A stretch of DNA of 64,000 nt from Bacterioplanoides sp965219715 (GTDB taxonomy: Bacteria; Pseudomonadota; Gammaproteobacteria; Pseudomonadales; Oceanobacteraceae): positions 1,178,001-1,242,000 of the forward strand of contig NZ_OZ244785.1 of assembly GCF_965219715.1 (NCBI RefSeq), in the 5' to 3' direction. The translations under genes were made by a program, and so were the position numbers. The notes below the pieces were generated by a model, which was not told where the DNA came from, did no database searches, and was given only the letters and a program-made list of their open reading frames with translations. Position 1 is the stretch's first letter, and each line of letters begins with the position of its first letter. Of the stretch, positions 1 to 8,620 are shown in pieces.

Positions 1-269
1 GATTCATCTTTATCATCTTTATCCTGACTGATTTGATTTAACATGAATGCTGGCATAAAAGTAATGTTATATAAACCACTATCATAATCTTGACTTGCCC
101 ACCCTTTAAAACTCAGACCAGCAAACGCTCCCTTTAGGGGAGTTATATCGCCCCCATCCCTAAGAGCCAAAGCATTAATTCCCGGAACAAATGTTACTGT
201 TTCATCCGAATAAGATTCCGATGAAACAAAGACTATAAAAAGGATAATTCCAACAATAGTTTTTTTCAT
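1..269 (-). CDS. Partial secreted protein, function unknown (3' end off left edge)
   Basis: The reverse strand has an ATG at 267-269 preceded by a clear GGAGAG ribosome binding site (275-280), and the frame stays open to the window edge, giving 89 residues. The first 22 or so residues form a classic signal peptide: Lys-Lys-Thr at the start, a hydrophobic core (IVGIILFIVFV) and a probable cleavage near SSESYS-DE. The following residues (VTFVPGINALALRDGG, then GAFAGLSFKGW) do not match a family I recognise. The start codon overlaps the stop of a possible short upstream reading frame (ATGA overlap). It is likely an exported or outer-membrane protein; the C-terminal part lies outside the window. 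Confidence 0.65.
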   Translation of the reverse strand, partial: MKKTIVGIILFIVFVSSESYSDETVTFVPGINALALRDGGDITPLKGAFAGLSFKGWASQDYDSGLYNITFMPAFMLNQISQDKDDKDE

Positions 270-466
270 ATTGACTCTCCATAATCAACGAGCAAATTAG
301 GCTCTTCATACCAGATAAAATTCAGACACACCAATCCCTTTAACAGCCAAAAGAAGAGAACGTTCGGTAGAATCCGAAAGATGGTTGATATTAGATCTTT
401 ATCTACATTGCACATACCCCACACATTTAGGGTATTTGCAAAAAACAGTATTTCAAACACAGACAA
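266..466 (-). CDS. Possible 66-residue ORF coupled to the secreted-protein gene (doubtful)
   Basis: This frame begins at a TTG (464-466) and ends in a TGA that overlaps the ATG of the next gene, the geometry of translational coupling. The product would be hydrophobic in the middle (around NVLFFWLLKGLVCLNFIW). There is no convincing ribosome binding site before the TTG and the stretch is AT-rich, so chance is a fair explanation. Reported only because of the overlap. Confidence 0.2.
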   Translation of the reverse strand: MSVFEILFFANTLNVWGMCNVDKDLISTIFRILPNVLFFWLLKGLVCLNFIWYEEPNLLVDYGESI

Positions 467-682
467 CTAGCACTTTACTACTACGACAGCCTTTACCCCA
501 AAAGCATCTACCCCCTACACTTTAGAGTTAGTCGAACACTCCAAATCATATTTTATAATCATGAGTAGCCAACACCTCACACAACTATTATCCGCAGCCA
601 ATCTATGTGAAAATGGCTAGCAGAATTTTTGAATATTTTTCTGAAACATTTCTCTCTTCATTACTGCCATTTATATATCTGA
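467..682. other. Gene-free AT-rich stretch
   Basis: No open frame with a plausible start, no strong hairpin and no recognisable RNA gene was seen here. Together with the pseudogene to its right it suggests a decaying accessory region. Confidence 0.5.
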
Positions 683-1213
683 CCAACAACGTTTAGCACC
701 TCGATTTCAGGAGTTGACAGGAACACCACCGATACCGGCGGTTTTAAACAATATCTGAGAAAGTACATTAGCCTGGGCGCGGCACAACGTTTTATTATTG
801 AGAATGATACAGCTAAGTTTATGCTACTAACTCATTACTGGATCCCGATTCATATTAGAATACAGCGACTTATAAGGAATGGACTTACTAGCAGGGAATC
901 TGACAGGACCGTGCCAGCCAATTATTCAGAGATGAACGCGGGATATCTGGATTCTCCCGTAACCGGATCAAGCCCCAGTGCCTATATAAACCTGATGAAA
1001 TCGAGCGCATAAATACACTGAATCCTTTTATTGCAAAAGCATTAAAACAGCGAGTCGAATTTTTGAAATCCAATAGAATAAAAAGCAACTATAAGCATTA
1101 TTATTGCCGTTGAGCAGATACTAGAAAAAGACGACCAATCCGACGAGATGTATATTGGTGCGTTTTTCTACTTTTTAATAAAAAATCAACCCCCACCAAA
1201 AACACAACAGTAA
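683..1213 (+). pseudogene. Remnant of a frameshifted gene, family unknown
   Basis: Three consecutive pieces in different frames read like one protein of about 175 residues. Frame one is open from 683 to about 900 and includes GGFKQYLRKYISLGAAQRF. Frame two, from 904, includes CLYKPDEIERINTLNPFIAK and ends at the run of five A around 1080. Frame three starts at 1085, includes AVEQILEKDDQSDEMYIGAF and ends at the TAA at 1211-1213. The second shift can be repaired by removing one A from the A-run. No conserved domain was recognised. The pieces have normal protein composition, which is why I call it a degraded gene rather than noise. Confidence 0.45.
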
Positions 1214-1230
1214 AAATCAGCTGGAATTAA

Positions 1231-1262
1231 TTAACCTGCTGGCTGGATTACCAGCAGGTTAA
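1231..1262. terminator. Perfect 12-bp hairpin, likely terminator of the tusA operon
   Basis: TTAACCTGCTGG (1231-1242) pairs perfectly with CCAGCAGGTTAA (1251-1262) around an 8-base loop. Read on the minus strand it lies about 20 bases past the tusA stop and is followed by an AT-rich run, so it most likely ends transcription coming from the permease-tusA operon; it could also stop read-through from the left. Confidence 0.65.
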
Positions 1263-1280
1263 TCTCATCGAAGGTGGCAG

Positions 1281-1529
1281 TCACTCTTCCTCTGACTGCT
1301 TACAAATCAGGAAACGATAAACACCGTCAATTTCTTCGCTGGCTAACATTTCCTGATCAAGGAAATTACAGAACTTCAGAAAATCACGCTTGGTGGAAGG
1401 ATCGGTTGCCTGAATTTCCACCACGTCTCCGATTTGCATATCACGAATCATATTGTGCAACATCATCACCGGCTCCGGGCAAAACAAACCTTTTGCATCC
1501 AGGTGGTGGGTAATTTTTACATCGTTCAT
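1281..1529 (-). CDS. tusA: TusA-family sulfurtransferase
   Basis: An 82-residue protein of the SirA/TusA/YeeD fold. It has the family signature LDAKGLFCPEPVMML with the sulfur-accepting cysteine at residue 17 in the CPEP motif. TusA proteins carry persulfide sulfur in the cytoplasm, in E. coli relaying it to the TusBCD/E chain for tRNA 2-thiouridine synthesis; paralogues serve other sulfur transfers. The gene lies 3 bp after the stop of an AmpG-like permease gene on the same strand, so the two are almost certainly cotranscribed, and a 12-bp hairpin follows. Whether this copy acts in tRNA thiolation or in general sulfur trafficking cannot be told, because no tusBCDE genes are in the window. 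Confidence 0.85.
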   Translation of the reverse strand: MNDVKITHHLDAKGLFCPEPVMMLHNMIRDMQIGDVVEIQATDPSTKRDFLKFCNFLDQEMLASEEIDGVYRFLICKQSEEE

Positions 1530-1532
1530 GGC

Positions 1533-2747
1533 TTAGACAGAACTCTCAGATTTTTTAGAAACAGAAACAATCAGATGTTGCTGAACGGCTCGCCAGACAA
1601 CAAATAAAGCAACGATACAGAGAACAGCAGCCAACATAAAGTGGCCGTCATACCCCAACATTTTCGCACTGAAGCCAGACAAGGAGCCTGCAATCAGGCC
1701 TGCAATCACCACCACACAACTCTGCAAGGCATAGTCTGCCGCAGCACTGTGTTCACGACAGCGATCCATCATTACCGTAAATAAAGCCGCTGTCGCCATG
1801 CCACCAGCGATGTGTTCCAGTACAACCGCCAGGTAAATATGGAACATATCCTGACCGTTGATGCCGAGATAACTTAACAGGGCAAAGGTTTCTAGCAGCA
1901 GAAAACCCAATAACGCCGCTTGCCGTCCCAGCTTACTGACCAGCCAACCACCAGCTAAAGCACCAAACAATCCGGCGGCAAAACCAACGGAGCCCAGAAT
2001 CAGCCCCATTTGTTCCAGTGTAATACCCTGATCAAACAACATAGGGCGAATCATCTGGGTGCCAAAGGCATCACCGAACTTGAACAGAAAAATCATCAGC
2101 AGCCATAACCAGGCACCAGGTTCTTTAAAGAACGCCAGCCATAATGGCCAAACCGGCTGGTCATCCACCACGTGCGCTTTTGGCTTAAAGTTCCACAACG
2201 GCAAGGTACCCAGCACCATCATGGCCGCCAGTAATAACAAAGCGCCCTGCCAGCCAAACACGCCAAAAAATGACACCAGCACACCACCCGCCAGCACCAT
2301 ACCAATACGATAACCGGCAACCTGAACGCCATTACCGATACCACGCTCCGAGTTACTGAGGTTTTCAACCGCCAGCGCATCCGTGGCGATATCCTGCGTG
2401 GAGATAAATAAATTGAGACAGAAGATTAATAATGCAAAAGTCACCATCCCCTGTTGCACCCAGTATTCCACCGGTGTCAGCGCCAGAATGACCAGCAAAG
2501 CGGCGGCGCAATAGTTCATCAAAATAATCCAGCTGCGACGATATTCATCGCGGAATAAACTGACGTTATCCAATAGCGGCGCCCAGATAAATTTCAGCGC
2601 CCAGGGCAACGCCAGTAACGACAATAAGCCAATAACGGTCAGATCTAATCCTTGTTCACGCATCAATACCGGCATTGCCTGGCCAAAAAAACCATGGGGT
2701 AAACCCTGAACCAGGTAGAGAAATATCAGTGCGATCCATTTTTTCAT
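1533..2747 (-). CDS. MFS permease of the AmpG-like (PAT) family
   Basis: A 404-residue polytopic membrane protein with about 12 hydrophobic segments. The N-terminus (FLYLVQGLPHGFFGQAMP, then LALPWALKFIWAPLLD) is typical of the AmpG/PAT branch of the major facilitator superfamily, whose best-known member imports anhydromuropeptides for cell-wall recycling and beta-lactamase induction. Length is shorter than E. coli AmpG (about 490), as for many unassigned members. It is followed after 3 bp by tusA, which gives no support for a muropeptide role. Substrate unknown; the family assignment is fairly safe, the AmpG function is not. Confidence 0.75.
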   Translation of the reverse strand: MKKWIALIFLYLVQGLPHGFFGQAMPVLMREQGLDLTVIGLLSLLALPWALKFIWAPLLDNVSLFRDEYRRSWIILMNYCAAALLVILALTPVEYWVQQGMVTFALLIFCLNLFISTQDIATDALAVENLSNSERGIGNGVQVAGYRIGMVLAGGVLVSFFGVFGWQGALLLLAAMMVLGTLPLWNFKPKAHVVDDQPVWPLWLAFFKEPGAWLWLLMIFLFKFGDAFGTQMIRPMLFDQGITLEQMGLILGSVGFAAGLFGALAGGWLVSKLGRQAALLGFLLLETFALLSYLGINGQDMFHIYLAVVLEHIAGGMATAALFTVMMDRCREHSAAADYALQSCVVVIAGLIAGSLSGFSAKMLGYDGHFMLAAVLCIVALFVVWRAVQQHLIVSVSKKSESSV

Positions 2748-2807
2748 TGAAAGTATCCGACGTTACAGGCTAAGCACGAGACAGGCATCATAATAAATTC
2801 CAGCCAT

Positions 2808-2835
2808 AAAAAAACCCGCTGTGTCAGCGGGTTTT
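2808..2835 (-). terminator. Intrinsic terminator of the thiolase gene
   Basis: AAAACCCGCTG (2811-2821) pairs with CAGCGGGTTTT (2825-2835) around a 3-base loop. Read on the minus strand the stem is followed by a run of seven T, the standard form of a Rho-independent terminator, about 120 bases after the thiolase stop. Confidence 0.85.
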
Positions 2836-2958
2836 CAGCGTACCTTTTCCCGGTATTAAAACCGACGCAGGTATCTTGCGGTGAGGGTGTAGCTAAAGAG
2901 TGTAGGTAAACCTACTTTCAGGCACCTGATAACAAGGCGCCTGATTCCTCAAACGTGA

Positions 2959-4245
2959 TTAGTCACGTTCCAGGATTGCAACAGCGCCCTGACCACCTGC
3001 AGCACAGATAGAGATCAGGCCACGGCCAGAACCTTTCTCTTCCAGCATTTTCGCCAGAGAAGAAACGATACGACCACCGGTTGCAGCAAATGGGTGACCT
3101 GTAGCGATAGAAGAGCCACGTACGTTCAGCTTGCTGCGATCGATTGAACCCAGAGCAGAGTCACGACCCAGACGCTCTTTACAGAATTTCTCGTCTTCCC
3201 ACGCTTTCAGGGTAGAAGCGACAACACCAGCAAATGCTTCGTGGATTTCGTAGAAATCGAAGTCCTGCAGCGTCAGACCAGCACGATCCAGCATGTTAGA
3301 CACAGCGTATGCAGGTGCCATCAGCAGGCCTTCGGCATCTTTACCAACGAAGTTAACCGCAGAAGTTTCGTAGAAGCTCAGGTAAGCACGAACTGGCAGG
3401 TTACGCTCTTTCGCCCACTCTTCAGAAGCCAGCAGTACTACAGAAGCACCATCAGTCAGAGCAGAAGAGTTAGCAGCAGTCAGAGTACCTTTACCGGATT
3501 TCTTATCGAAAGCAGGCTTCAGAGTCGCCATTTTTTCCAGGTTAGGTTCACGCGCAGAGTTGTCTTTTTCCAGACCCTGGAACGGAGTTACCAGGTCATC
3601 GAAGAAACCATCTTCGTAAGCTTTCAGCAGGTTAGTGTGAGAGTTGAATGCAATCTGATCCTGCTCTTCCTGACCAATGCCCCACTCTTTAACGGTGATT
3701 TCAGTGTGCTCACCCATAGACATGTTGGTACGTGGTTCGCCGTTACGTGGAACCAGTGGCGCCAGGTGCTTAGGACGAATCTTAGACAGCAGTTTCAGAC
3801 GCTCACCCGTGGTTTTCGCACGGTTAACGTCCAGCAGGATTTTACGCAGACCTTCAGAAACACCAATTGGCGCATCAGAAGTGGTGTCAGAACCACCCGC
3901 GATACCTACGTCGATATGGCCCAGTGCGATTTTGTTAGCAACCTGCATACAAGCTTGCAGACCCGTTGCACACGCTTGCTGGATGTCTGTCGCTGGAGAC
4001 ATTGGGTCCAGAGACGTGCTCAGCAGAGTTTCACGCGCCAGGTTGAAATCACGGCTGTGCTTAATTACAGAACCAGCAACGAATTCGCCGATTTTTTCGC
4101 CTTGCAGGTTGTAGCGATTAACCAGACCGTTCAGTGCTGCAGTCAGCATGTCCTGGTTAGAAGCGTAAGAATAAACGGTGTTAGAACGAGCAAATGGAAT
4201 ACGGTTACCGCCAATAATGGCAACGCGGCGTACAGTCTGGGTCAT
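2959..4245 (-). CDS. fadI: Acetyl-CoA C-acetyltransferase (FadI-like thiolase)
   Basis: A 428-residue thiolase. The nucleophilic cysteine is C92 in QQACATGLQA; the second catalytic pair is H384 in GHPFAATGG and C414 in CAAGGQG, with the 30-residue spacing usual for the family. The EIHEAFA motif is also present. The enzyme forms or cleaves 3-ketoacyl-CoA, in beta-oxidation or, in reverse, condensing acetyl-CoA. It resembles the longer FadI/two-domain thiolase branch (about 430 residues) rather than the 390-residue PhaA type. It is transcribed divergently from a high-molecular-weight FabG reductase, a pairing common in marine gammaproteobacteria. Codon usage is strongly biased, which suggests high expression. 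The gene symbol is a homology guess; no fadJ partner is adjacent. Confidence 0.8.
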   Translation of the reverse strand: MTQTVRRVAIIGGNRIPFARSNTVYSYASNQDMLTAALNGLVNRYNLQGEKIGEFVAGSVIKHSRDFNLARETLLSTSLDPMSPATDIQQACATGLQACMQVANKIALGHIDVGIAGGSDTTSDAPIGVSEGLRKILLDVNRAKTTGERLKLLSKIRPKHLAPLVPRNGEPRTNMSMGEHTEITVKEWGIGQEEQDQIAFNSHTNLLKAYEDGFFDDLVTPFQGLEKDNSAREPNLEKMATLKPAFDKKSGKGTLTAANSSALTDGASVVLLASEEWAKERNLPVRAYLSFYETSAVNFVGKDAEGLLMAPAYAVSNMLDRAGLTLQDFDFYEIHEAFAGVVASTLKAWEDEKFCKERLGRDSALGSIDRSKLNVRGSSIATGHPFAATGGRIVSSLAKMLEEKGSGRGLISICAAGGQGAVAILERD

Positions 4246-4568
4246 GTGTTAATCCTAAATAAAAACCAATAACCTGGCAGAACGATCACTCTCTGCCTGA
4301 AGAAGCCCGCAGTCTAGCTTTCTATATAGTGCAGGCATTGGCTGAACTGACAGTCAGCTTGGCGGCTCAGGTCAATTTAACTACTTATAGATGTTGCTGT
4401 AATCTGCGCTCCCGGACACCGGCCTCAGATTTAGCCGTCCGGATATGAACAGGCGCCGGACATCGCGCCAGGATGCAGAGACGACATAGCAACACACAAC
4501 CGGCAATTTTTTCAGCCAACCGTGAACGTCTTATTAACCAGATAGCAACTCTTTAACGGAAACGTATC
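4246..4568. promoter_or_regulatory. Divergent promoter region with palindromes
   Basis: The 323-bp gap between the divergent thiolase and FabG genes holds no ORF. It contains an 11-bp palindrome CTGAC-A-GTCAG (4347-4357) and three copies of CCGGAC in both orientations (4412-4417, 4437-4442 inverted, 4456-4461). The inverted pair 4437-4461 could form a hairpin in the fabG leader. These are possible operator sites for a fatty-acid-responsive regulator, but no known FadR or PsrA motif was recognised. Confidence 0.35.
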
Positions 4569-5987
4569 ATGAGTAACTTTTACGAAACCATGCTGAACAA
4601 CAAAACCGGCCGTAGCCTGCTGAAAACCGTTGGTCTGCCGACTCCTATCGATCTGAAGCGCTACCGCGCAGATCAGGAAACTTACTTCGAAGGCAAAGTA
4701 CTGGTAGGTGCTTCTGAAAACGCCGCTCTGTTAAACGACCTGATGCGTAACCTGGCGGCAGCTAAAGCCACCGTATGCTTCCCGGCTAACGCTCACACTG
4801 CTGCGGCCATCGTAGCAGCAGCTAACAACGCTGGTGTAAAAGCAGTTGGCGTTGAATGTTCTAAAAACATGACTGACAAGTTTGACGCTTTCGTTTTTGA
4901 TGCGTCTGGCTTCCAGGAAGCATCTGATCTGGATCAGCTGTACACCTTCTTCAACCCGGTAATGCGTAAACTGGGCAGCAATGGCCGTGTGATCACACTG
5001 GGTCGTCCACACCTGAAAGCAAAAACCGGTGAACAAGCAGCTGCGATGCGTGCACTGGAAGGTTTCTCCCGTTCTGTTGCTAAAGAAATCGGCAAAAAGA
5101 GCGCGACTTCTCAGGCGGTATACGTGGAAGAAGGCGCAGAAGCGAACATGGACCCTGCGTTCCGTTTCGTGATCTCGGCTAAGTCTGCTTACGTTGACGG
5201 CCAGGTAATCACCGTACGTAAAGCCGAAGAAGTTGCATACCCGGACTGGCACAAGCCGCTGGCGGGTAAAGTTGCTCTGGTAACCGGTGCTTCCCGTGGT
5301 ATTGGTGAATCCATCGCTCGTACTCTGGCTCGCGACGGCGCTCGTGTACTGGGTCTGGACATTCCACCAGCAGAAGCGGATCTGAACCGTGTTATGGCTG
5401 AAATTGGTGGTGAAGTACTGCTGGGCGATATCTCTTCCGCCGAAGCACCACAACAGATTTCTGACAAGCTGAAAGAAATGGGCGGTGGCGACATCATCGT
5501 TCACAACGCTGGTGTTACCCGCGATAAAACGCTGGCGAACATGCCTGAGCATTGGTGGCACATGACCATCGACATCAACCTGTCTGCTGAAGAGCGCATC
5601 AACCACGCACTGTTCGAGCAAGGTACTCTGAATGCCGGTGGCCGTATCGTATGTGTATCTTCTATGAACGGTATTGCTGGCCAGGTTGGTCAGACTAACT
5701 ACTCGGCTTCTAAAGCAGGTGTTATCGGTTACGTTCAGTACATGGCTGACGAGCTGGCGGCTAAGAACATCACCATCAACGCCGTTGCTCCAGGTTTCAT
5801 TGAAACCGCGATGACGGATGCTATCCCATTCATGACCCGTGAAGTGGGCCGTCGTCTGAACTCTCTGTCTCAGGGCGGTAAGCCAGTAGACGTTGCAGAA
5901 ACCATCGCGTTCTTCGCTAACCCGGCGTCTTCCGGTGTTACCGGCAACATCGTACGTGTATGTGGTCAGTCTCTGGTTGGTGCATAA
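4569..5987 (+). CDS. fabG: High-molecular-weight 3-oxoacyl-ACP/CoA reductase (FabG4-like SDR)
   Basis: A 472-residue protein made of a degenerate N-terminal Rossmann-like domain (about residues 1-225) and a complete C-terminal short-chain dehydrogenase domain. The latter has the cofactor motif VTGASRGIGES (about residues 238-248), HNAGVTRDK, the catalytic serine in SSMNGIAG (S365) and the YSASK motif (Y378, K382). This layout is that of HMwFabG/FabG4, which reduces 3-ketoacyl-CoA or -ACP with NADH or NADPH. The divergent FadI-like thiolase next door suggests the two act on the same 3-ketoacyl intermediates. Codon use is strongly biased, as in the thiolase, so both are probably abundant proteins. 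The direction of the pathway (synthesis or degradation) cannot be read from the sequence. Confidence 0.8.
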   Translation: MSNFYETMLNNKTGRSLLKTVGLPTPIDLKRYRADQETYFEGKVLVGASENAALLNDLMRNLAAAKATVCFPANAHTAAAIVAAANNAGVKAVGVECSKNMTDKFDAFVFDASGFQEASDLDQLYTFFNPVMRKLGSNGRVITLGRPHLKAKTGEQAAAMRALEGFSRSVAKEIGKKSATSQAVYVEEGAEANMDPAFRFVISAKSAYVDGQVITVRKAEEVAYPDWHKPLAGKVALVTGASRGIGESIARTLARDGARVLGLDIPPAEADLNRVMAEIGGEVLLGDISSAEAPQQISDKLKEMGGGDIIVHNAGVTRDKTLANMPEHWWHMTIDINLSAEERINHALFEQGTLNAGGRIVCVSSMNGIAGQVGQTNYSASKAGVIGYVQYMADELAAKNITINAVAPGFIETAMTDAIPFMTREVGRRLNSLSQGGKPVDVAETIAFFANPASSGVTGNIVRVCGQSLVGA

Positions 5988-6014
5988 ACACTCTCCAGGC
6001 TTCAGAGCCGCATT

Positions 6015-6045
6015 ACAAACAGGGCTGATTCTCTGTCCTGTTTGT
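6015..6045 (+). terminator. Hairpin after fabG
   Basis: ACAAACAGG (6015-6023) pairs perfectly with CCTGTTTGT (6037-6045) around a 13-base loop, 28 bases past the fabG stop. It is followed by a pyrimidine-rich tail rather than a clean T-run, so termination is probable but not certain. Confidence 0.5.
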
Positions 6046-6150
6046 CCCTCCTCTCTTTTGCTCTGCATTCCCCCTTAGACGTTGTTCTTATCAACACATT
6101 TTCGCAATTCCAGCTAAACTGTCTGTGATGTATTCAGTTTAAGCCGTTTT

Positions 6151-8355
6151 ATGACCATCAAAACCGCACGCGCAGACAGCCCCAAAGCTGTGGTCAGTCT
6201 CAGCCGCTACAGTCAGATTCTCGAGATTCTGGTCTCCGGACGTTCACTTTATGACCTGCTGGAAGAACTGTGCTATCTGATCGAAGACAAACAGCCAGGC
6301 TGCCAGGCCTCGGTGCTGCTGTTAAGTGATGATGGCAAACGCCTGACCCATGGCGCTGCGCCTTCGATTGCCAAACATTACATTGAAGCCATCGATGGCG
6401 TCGAAATTGGTCATGGTGTCGGCAGTTGTGGCACCTCTGCGTTTTCCAAACAACTGGTGGTGGTTGACGACATTCAAAGCCATCCCTTCTGGGAGCCCTA
6501 CAAAGAATTAGCCGAATCAGCCAACCTCAGAGCCTGCTGGTCGCAACCCATCATGGGTCAGGGTGATAAAGTGCTCGGCACCTTCGCCATGTATTACGAT
6601 CACCCTAAAGCTCCTCACCAAGACGATTTACTACTGATTGTTGAAGCGTCGCGACTGGCGCGATTTGGTATTGAGTACACCCAGGCCTGGACCCAGGGCA
6701 AACTGTCCAGCGCCATTGCTCAGCACCTGCCAATGGGCATGGTCATTACCGATGAAAACTTTATCGTATCGGACGTTAATCCGGCGTTCTGCCAGATGAC
6801 CGGCTACAGCACCGAGGATGTGATCGGCCAGTCCCCCAAAATGCTGACCGCCTCCCAAAGCCAATTGCAGCAGTATCGTGAAATTCTGCAGAATCTGCCC
6901 GCCAACCGCAGCTGGACTGGCGAGGTTCAGGCAACCCGACGCAATGGAGAAACCTTTACCGCTGAAATCTGTTTCTCTGCTGTACGTGGCAGTGACAACC
7001 GGATTCTGAAAAGCGTTGCACTGATCAGTGATATCTCTGAGCGCAAGCGTTCTGAAGAGACCATTCAGTACCTGGCGAATTATGATGTACTGACCAATTT
7101 GCCGAATCGTAACCTGTTTTACGAGCGTATGGGCTGGGCCATAGAACACTGCCGCCGCAAAGAACAAAGCTTCGCCGTGTTTATCTTTGACCTCGACTAT
7201 TTCAAAGAAATTAATGATAACCACGGCCACGATGTGGGTGATGAGTTATTGGTCAAAACCGCCAACCGCTTGCAACAATGTTTCAGTAACAGCGATACAA
7301 CAGCGCGGCTGGGCGGTGATGAATTTGCTGTGATTGTGTCTCAGGATATGTCTGAGACAGAGTTGAATAACCTGGCAGAAAAGGCACTGGAGCAAATCGC
7401 CAAGCCCTTCACCTTGCGTCAGGTGAAAGACTGTCGAATTTCCACCAGTCTGGGGATTGCACGCTTCCCGGAAGACGGAAAAACCATTGAACAGCTGATG
7501 AAAGCGGCCGACCAGGCAGTATATGCAGCAAAGGCCAGCGGCCGCAGCGGCCATGCCTTCTTCACAGAAGCCATGAATCAGGAAGCCAAACAACAGGCGT
7601 TATTGCATCAGGAATTACGTCACGCCATCGAGCGAGATCAACTGGAATTACACTTCCAACCAATCAAATGCCTAGCAAGCAACAGAATCTCACAACTCGA
7701 AGCATTAGTACGCTGGAACCATCCGGATCGCGGCATGATTCGCCCGGATGTCTTTATCCCGCTAGCCGAAAAAACCGGCATTATCCGTGATATCGGTAGC
7801 TGGGTAAGAGATGCTGCCCTGAAGCAAATAAAACACTTGCAGGCTTTAGGAATGGAATTACCCATTGCCGTTAATCTGTCGACCGCTGAGTTCTACGACA
7901 ATGAACTGGCAACTCATATTATCGATCAGATTGATGTTTCTGGCGTCGCTCCGGAATTGCTGGTGATCGAAATTACTGAAAGCTTATTTATTCAAAACCA
8001 GGCTGATACACAGAAATTCCTGCAGGAACTGCAACACAAGAATATTAAAGTCGCACTCGATGACTTTGGCACTGGGTTTTCATCCCTGTCTTATCTCGCC
8101 GCTTTCCCGGTTGATAAATTAAAAATCGACCGTGCCTTTATCGACAAAATGTGTGGTGACAATCGTAAGCAGGCTTTAGTCGATACCATTATTACGCTCG
8201 GACATAGTCTGGGAATGCAGGTAATTGCTGAGGGCGTGGAAGAACAGGAACAGCAGGACGAACTGGTCGCTAAACGGTGTGATTGTATTCAGGGCTACTA
8301 TCTCAGCAAGCCTCTGAACGCCAGTGCGATTGAAACCTATTTATTAAGCCAGTAA
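6151..8355 (+). CDS. GAF-PAS-GGDEF-EAL cyclic-di-GMP protein
   Basis: A 734-residue soluble signalling protein. A GAF domain covers roughly residues 20-175, a PAS domain with PAC segment roughly 185-305 (ending in ISERKRSEETIQYLANYD), a GGDEF domain about 310-475 and an EAL domain about 490-730. The GGDEF signature is intact (G388-F392) and the EAL motif is intact (E517-L519); DDFGTGFSSL of the phosphodiesterase loop is also present. It may both make and degrade cyclic di-GMP, with the GAF and PAS domains sensing a small molecule or redox state. There is no transmembrane segment, so it acts in the cytoplasm. It is a single-gene unit; a small basic protein gene converges on its 3' end. Confidence 0.88.
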   Translation: MTIKTARADSPKAVVSLSRYSQILEILVSGRSLYDLLEELCYLIEDKQPGCQASVLLLSDDGKRLTHGAAPSIAKHYIEAIDGVEIGHGVGSCGTSAFSKQLVVVDDIQSHPFWEPYKELAESANLRACWSQPIMGQGDKVLGTFAMYYDHPKAPHQDDLLLIVEASRLARFGIEYTQAWTQGKLSSAIAQHLPMGMVITDENFIVSDVNPAFCQMTGYSTEDVIGQSPKMLTASQSQLQQYREILQNLPANRSWTGEVQATRRNGETFTAEICFSAVRGSDNRILKSVALISDISERKRSEETIQYLANYDVLTNLPNRNLFYERMGWAIEHCRRKEQSFAVFIFDLDYFKEINDNHGHDVGDELLVKTANRLQQCFSNSDTTARLGGDEFAVIVSQDMSETELNNLAEKALEQIAKPFTLRQVKDCRISTSLGIARFPEDGKTIEQLMKAADQAVYAAKASGRSGHAFFTEAMNQEAKQQALLHQELRHAIERDQLELHFQPIKCLASNRISQLEALVRWNHPDRGMIRPDVFIPLAEKTGIIRDIGSWVRDAALKQIKHLQALGMELPIAVNLSTAEFYDNELATHIIDQIDVSGVAPELLVIEITESLFIQNQADTQKFLQELQHKNIKVALDDFGTGFSSLSYLAAFPVDKLKIDRAFIDKMCGDNRKQALVDTIITLGHSLGMQVIAEGVEEQEQQDELVAKRCDCIQGYYLSKPLNASAIETYLLSQ

Positions 8356-8364
8356 CGCTTAATA

Positions 8365-8556
8365 TCAGCGCTTTTTCTTGGCTTTTTTCTTACGCAAAAA
8401 GTCTTTAACCGGCGTCTTTTTATCCGGCAACGCGTTACTGAAACGCGCCTTCATTTCATCGACCTTAGCTTCTTTACGGTCGTGTTCACGGTCCTGCTTA
8501 AATTTGCGACTGGCCGACGCAAAGTCAACCACAGAGACGTTGTTATTTTCTGACAT
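8365..8556 (-). CDS. Small highly basic protein, function unknown
   Basis: A 63-residue protein with a Lys/Arg-rich tail (DFLRKKKAKKKR). I chose the second of two adjacent ATG codons (8554-8556) because a GAGGTG ribosome binding site at 8563-8568 lies 6 bases before it; the first ATG (8557-8559) would add one methionine. A longer frame upstream starts without a ribosome binding site. The charged, probably disordered sequence suggests nucleic acid or ribosome binding, but no family was recognised. It is transcribed convergently with the GGDEF-EAL gene, ending 10 bp from it, and divergently from hrpB. Confidence 0.6.
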   Translation of the reverse strand: MSENNNVSVVDFASASRKFKQDREHDRKEAKVDEMKARFSNALPDKKTPVKDFLRKKKAKKKR

Positions 8557-8620
8557 CATTTTCACCTCATCATGGTAATAGGCTACCATGCGCGTTTTGT
8601 ATCGTCTGCCACCTGAGTCC

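Noticed and set aside
888..1088. 66-residue minus-strand frame
   Set aside because: Antisense to the better-supported plus-strand pseudogene segments.
3241..4272. 343-residue open frame on the plus strand
   Set aside because: It is antisense to the thiolase. The strong codon bias of that gene leaves few stops on the opposite strand; the translation (repeats of Gln, Phe, Arg, Thr) has no protein character.
4731..6068. 445-residue open frame on the minus strand
   Set aside because: Antisense shadow of the codon-biased FabG gene; low-complexity composition and no ribosome binding site.
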